Shown here one piece after another: positions 61,867 through 64,000 of a stretch of 64,000 nucleotides of DNA. Within the stretch, counting starts at the first letter, position 1. Each line of letters opens with the position of its first letter. The stretch lies in contig NZ_JAOCKJ010000006.1 of NCBI RefSeq assembly GCF_029844725.1, positions 186,001 through 250,000 on the forward strand. Reading direction: 5' to 3'. The DNA comes from Pantoea sp. GD03673. Its GTDB lineage: Bacteria; Pseudomonadota; Gammaproteobacteria; Enterobacterales; Enterobacteriaceae. The notes beneath the pieces are model-generated. The model was given only the letters and a program-made list of their open reading frames with translations, did not search any database and had not been told where the DNA came from. Both the position numbers and the translations under genes were made by a program.

Positions 61867-62840
61867 TGAAATCTCTGTTACTGGCTGGCCTGCTGCTGTT
61901 ACTGCCGTCACTGAGCTTTGCCGCCTGCACTCTGCCCGCCGCCACGGCCAGCTTTGGTTCGGTCACCACCTTTGTGGCGAATACCACCGTCAGTTCAACG
62001 ACCACCAACGCCAACGTTAACTGTGGCTCCGGCTCGACGCTGTCGCTGCTCGGCAATAACCAGATAACCTTCCAGCTGACTGGCGCAACCACCGTCAGCG
62101 GCACGCGCGGTACTCTGAAGCGCAGCGGTGACACCGGCACTGATAATGTGCCGGTGCGGCTCTGCACCGACAGCGCCTGTGCCAGTGAACTGACGATTGG
62201 CGGCACGCCGTTTGTTTATGGGTCGCAGACGCTGATCAACCTGGCGGGATTGCTGGGCAGTCTCAACTTCGCCATTCCGGTCTATCTGCGCACCGTGCCC
62301 GGTCAGGTGGTGGCCGCCGGGACTTATCAGGTCACGCTGAACATGGCGGTGACGTACCGCGTCTGTACCAGCGTCAGTATTGGCAATATTTGTTTGAGTG
62401 AGCAGAACGGCAGCGGCGTTATCCCGATTAACATCACGGCTGTTCTTACCAATGATTGCACAACGATTACCGCACCCAACATCAGTTTTGGCAGCGCGCC
62501 GCTGGTCAGTAGCTTCTCTGCCGTTTCGCAGACCATCAACGTGTTATGCAGCAAAGGCAGCACCTATACCGTCGGGCTGAGCAATGGCAGTTATGCAGTG
62601 GGCAGCGTCAGGAATATGGCGAGCGGCGCGAATCGTCTGAGCTATGAGATTTACAAAGACACGACCAGTAATCGCTGGGGAACGGCAGGCACGGAGCGCT
62701 GGAGCAGTACCACCTCGACGGCGGTATCAGCGGATGGACTGACGCGCGGCTTTAACTACACCGCGCGTATCCTGACCACCCAGAACACGCCGCCTGCTGG
62801 CAACTACAGCGACAGCGTGGTGGTCGACTTGTCCTTTTAA
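61863..62840 (+). CDS. csuE: Csu pilus tip adhesin CsuE-like
   Basis: A 325-aa protein with a signal peptide (LLLAGLLLLLPSLSFAA) and two SCPU domains (about 20-165 and 170-325), the two-domain plan of the Acinetobacter CsuE tip adhesin. The first domain is the likely surface-binding part, the second (PINITAVLTNDCTTITAPNISFGS to GNYSDSVVVDLSF) the pilin connector. The ATGA overlap with the usher shows coupling. Its stop overlaps that of the convergent permease gene. Confidence 0.9.
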   Translation: MMKSLLLAGLLLLLPSLSFAACTLPAATASFGSVTTFVANTTVSSTTTNANVNCGSGSTLSLLGNNQITFQLTGATTVSGTRGTLKRSGDTGTDNVPVRLCTDSACASELTIGGTPFVYGSQTLINLAGLLGSLNFAIPVYLRTVPGQVVAAGTYQVTLNMAVTYRVCTSVSIGNICLSEQNGSGVIPINITAVLTNDCTTITAPNISFGSAPLVSSFSAVSQTINVLCSKGSTYTVGLSNGSYAVGSVRNMASGANRLSYEIYKDTTSNRWGTAGTERWSSTTSTAVSADGLTRGFNYTARILTTQNTPPAGNYSDSVVVDLSF

Positions 62841-64000
62841 AGTGACGCGCTGACCGGCGACGCGCTGTGGCGCAGCTGATATTGCTTCACCATCCGGCCA
62901 ATCAACAGCGTACCAATCAGCCCGCAGACGGCAGCAAAGGTCAGCCAGACGCCCGGCATCGCCTTATCACCGGTGGCGTGGATCAGATAGCTGGAGATTG
63001 CAGGTGTAAAACCGCCAAACAGCGCCGTCGCCAGGCTGTAGGCCATGGAGAAACCGGCGGCGCGCACCTCCGCAGGCATAATCTCTGCCAGATAAACCAC
63101 CATCGCACCGTTATAGCTGGCATAAAGAAATGACAGCCACAGTTCTGCTTCCAGCAGGTGGGCGAAGCTGGCCGACCCCACCAGCCAGTGCAGCACCGGC
63201 CAGGTTGTCACAATCATCAGCAGGGTAAAGATGATCAGCAGCGGACGGCGACCCACGCGGTCTGATAGCGCACCCATCAGCGGCAGCCAGAAGAGGTTTG
63301 AGATCCCGACGCAGAGGGTCACCAGGAACGCCTGCTTGTCGCTCATCATCAACACGGTTTTACCAAAGGTAGGGGTAAAGGCGGTGATCATGTAAAACAT
63401 GACCGTGGTGGTGACCACCATCAGCATCCCGGCCAGCACCAGCGCCCAGTTGCTGGCAACGGACCGCATAATTTCCGTCATGGAGGGGTGATGTTTACGT
63501 TTGCTGAACGCTTCAGTCTCTTCCAGCATCCGACGGATATAGAACAGGAACGGCACAATCAGGCAGCCGACCACAAACGGGATACGCCAGCCCCACTCCG
63601 TCACCGCCTCTTTTGCCAGCAGATGATTCAGCATCAGGCCCAGCAGGGCGGCAAAAATCACCGCAATCTGCTGACTGCCCGACTGCCAACTGACGAAAAA
63701 GCCTTTACGGCCTTTGGGTGCGACTTCCGCCAGATAGACGGACACGCCGCCCAGCTCAACGCCTGCCGAGAAGCCCTGCAACAGACGTCCCAGCAAGATC
63801 AGAATCGGTGCCGCCGCGCCCAGCGTGGCATAGCCCGGCACCAGCGCAATGGTCAGGGTGCCAATTGCCATGAGGCCCAGCGTCAGCAACAAGCCTTTGC
63901 GACGACCGTGATGATCGATATAAGCCCCCAGAATAATGGCCCCCAGCGGCCGCATCAGGAAGCCAGCACCAAAGGTCATCAGCGTCAGCATCAGGGAAGC
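62837..64000 (-). CDS. citrate/tricarballylate-type MFS proton symporter, 5' end outside the window
   Basis: A metabolite:H+ symporter family permease cut by the window end; 388 codons are visible and about 50 N-terminal residues are missing. The signature GRLLQGFSAGVELGGVSVYLAE, GRRKG after helix 2, DRVGRRPLL in the central loop and GFSMAYSLATALFGGFTPAIS agree with CitA (citrate) and TcuC (tricarballylate). At least ten membrane helices are seen. The substrate cannot be told from sequence alone. Its stop overlaps the csuE stop on the other strand. Confidence 0.85.
   Translation of the reverse strand, partial: ASLMLTLMTFGAGFLMRPLGAIILGAYIDHHGRRKGLLLTLGLMAIGTLTIALVPGYATLGAAAPILILLGRLLQGFSAGVELGGVSVYLAEVAPKGRKGFFVSWQSGSQQIAVIFAALLGLMLNHLLAKEAVTEWGWRIPFVVGCLIVPFLFYIRRMLEETEAFSKRKHHPSMTEIMRSVASNWALVLAGMLMVVTTTVMFYMITAFTPTFGKTVLMMSDKQAFLVTLCVGISNLFWLPLMGALSDRVGRRPLLIIFTLLMIVTTWPVLHWLVGSASFAHLLEAELWLSFLYASYNGAMVVYLAEIMPAEVRAAGFSMAYSLATALFGGFTPAISSYLIHATGDKAMPGVWLTFAAVCGLIGTLLIGRMVKQYQLRHSASPVSASL

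Overview
The window looks like a chromosomal segment of a gamma-proteobacterium of the Erwiniaceae, most likely Pantoea or a close relative. Protein sequences sit very near Escherichia coli orthologues (SpeC, TreF, PrfC, OsmY, YtjA, YjjU, YjjV, DeoCABD, FtnA, YciGFE, YdcR). Several neighbourhoods keep enteric gene order (prfC-osmY-ytjA-yjjU-yjjV-deoCABD; yciG-yciF-yciE; hxlR/qorB). Lineage-specific loci lie between them: heme uptake, CioAB oxidase, Csu-type pili and many c-di-GMP proteins. I saw no insertion sequence, prophage, integrase or CRISPR array.

Layout. 1-600: a 31-bp tandem repeat array downstream of speC. 0.6-4.8 kb: ornithine decarboxylase SpeC, an AcuI-type oxidoreductase and a CinA-family amidohydrolase. 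4.9-11 kb: a heme uptake operon hmuRSTUV behind a Fur box, with a SelW-like CxxC protein diverging from the same control region. 11.5-13 kb: YqjI/YqjH iron-nickel control and ferric-siderophore reduction. 13.2-14.5 kb: a small exported protein and a Rob-like AraC regulator. 14.8-17.4 kb: a cyanide-insensitive bd-type quinol oxidase (cioA, cioB, DUF2474). 18.2-19.5 kb: an HxlR regulator and qorB around a strong dyad operator. 19.8-23.3 kb: cytoplasmic trehalase, apparently starting at AUU, and the yciGFE stress genes. 24-28.8 kb: a PAS-GGDEF cyclase, tRNA-Phe, a BdlA-like PAS-PAS-MCP protein and a solitary PBP2 paralogue. 29-33.5 kb: the deo nucleoside catabolism operon with DeoR/CRP-type sites. 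33.5-38.3 kb: yjjV, yjjU, ytjA (53 aa), osmY and prfC. 38.6-41.8 kb: yjiH-yjiG-M20 hydrolase, then ferritin. 42.2-47.1 kb: a GH31 glycosidase and MFS transporter with a divergent LacI regulator. 47.2-57 kb: three large GGDEF-EAL proteins, a periplasmic cupin and the MocR regulator YdcR. 57.5-62.8 kb: a Csu-type chaperone-usher pilus operon. 62.8-64 kb: a citrate/tricarballylate-type MFS permease cut by the window edge.

Two themes connect the loci. The first is iron and redox: hmu, SelW-like, yqjHI and ftnA, with three Fur-like boxes. The second is c-di-GMP and surface attachment: one GGDEF protein, one BdlA-like sensor and three GGDEF-EAL proteins, two of which directly precede the Csu pilus operon, which carries a candidate RcsAB box.

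The observations most worth checking are the treF AUU start, a pair of MHYT-GGDEF-EAL paralogues of which one has lost an EAL metal-ligand aspartate, a 384-bp in-frame PAS triplication, the RcsAB-like box before the pili, the solitary PBP2, and the 31-bp repeat array. I did not find a clearly new defence or mobile system.
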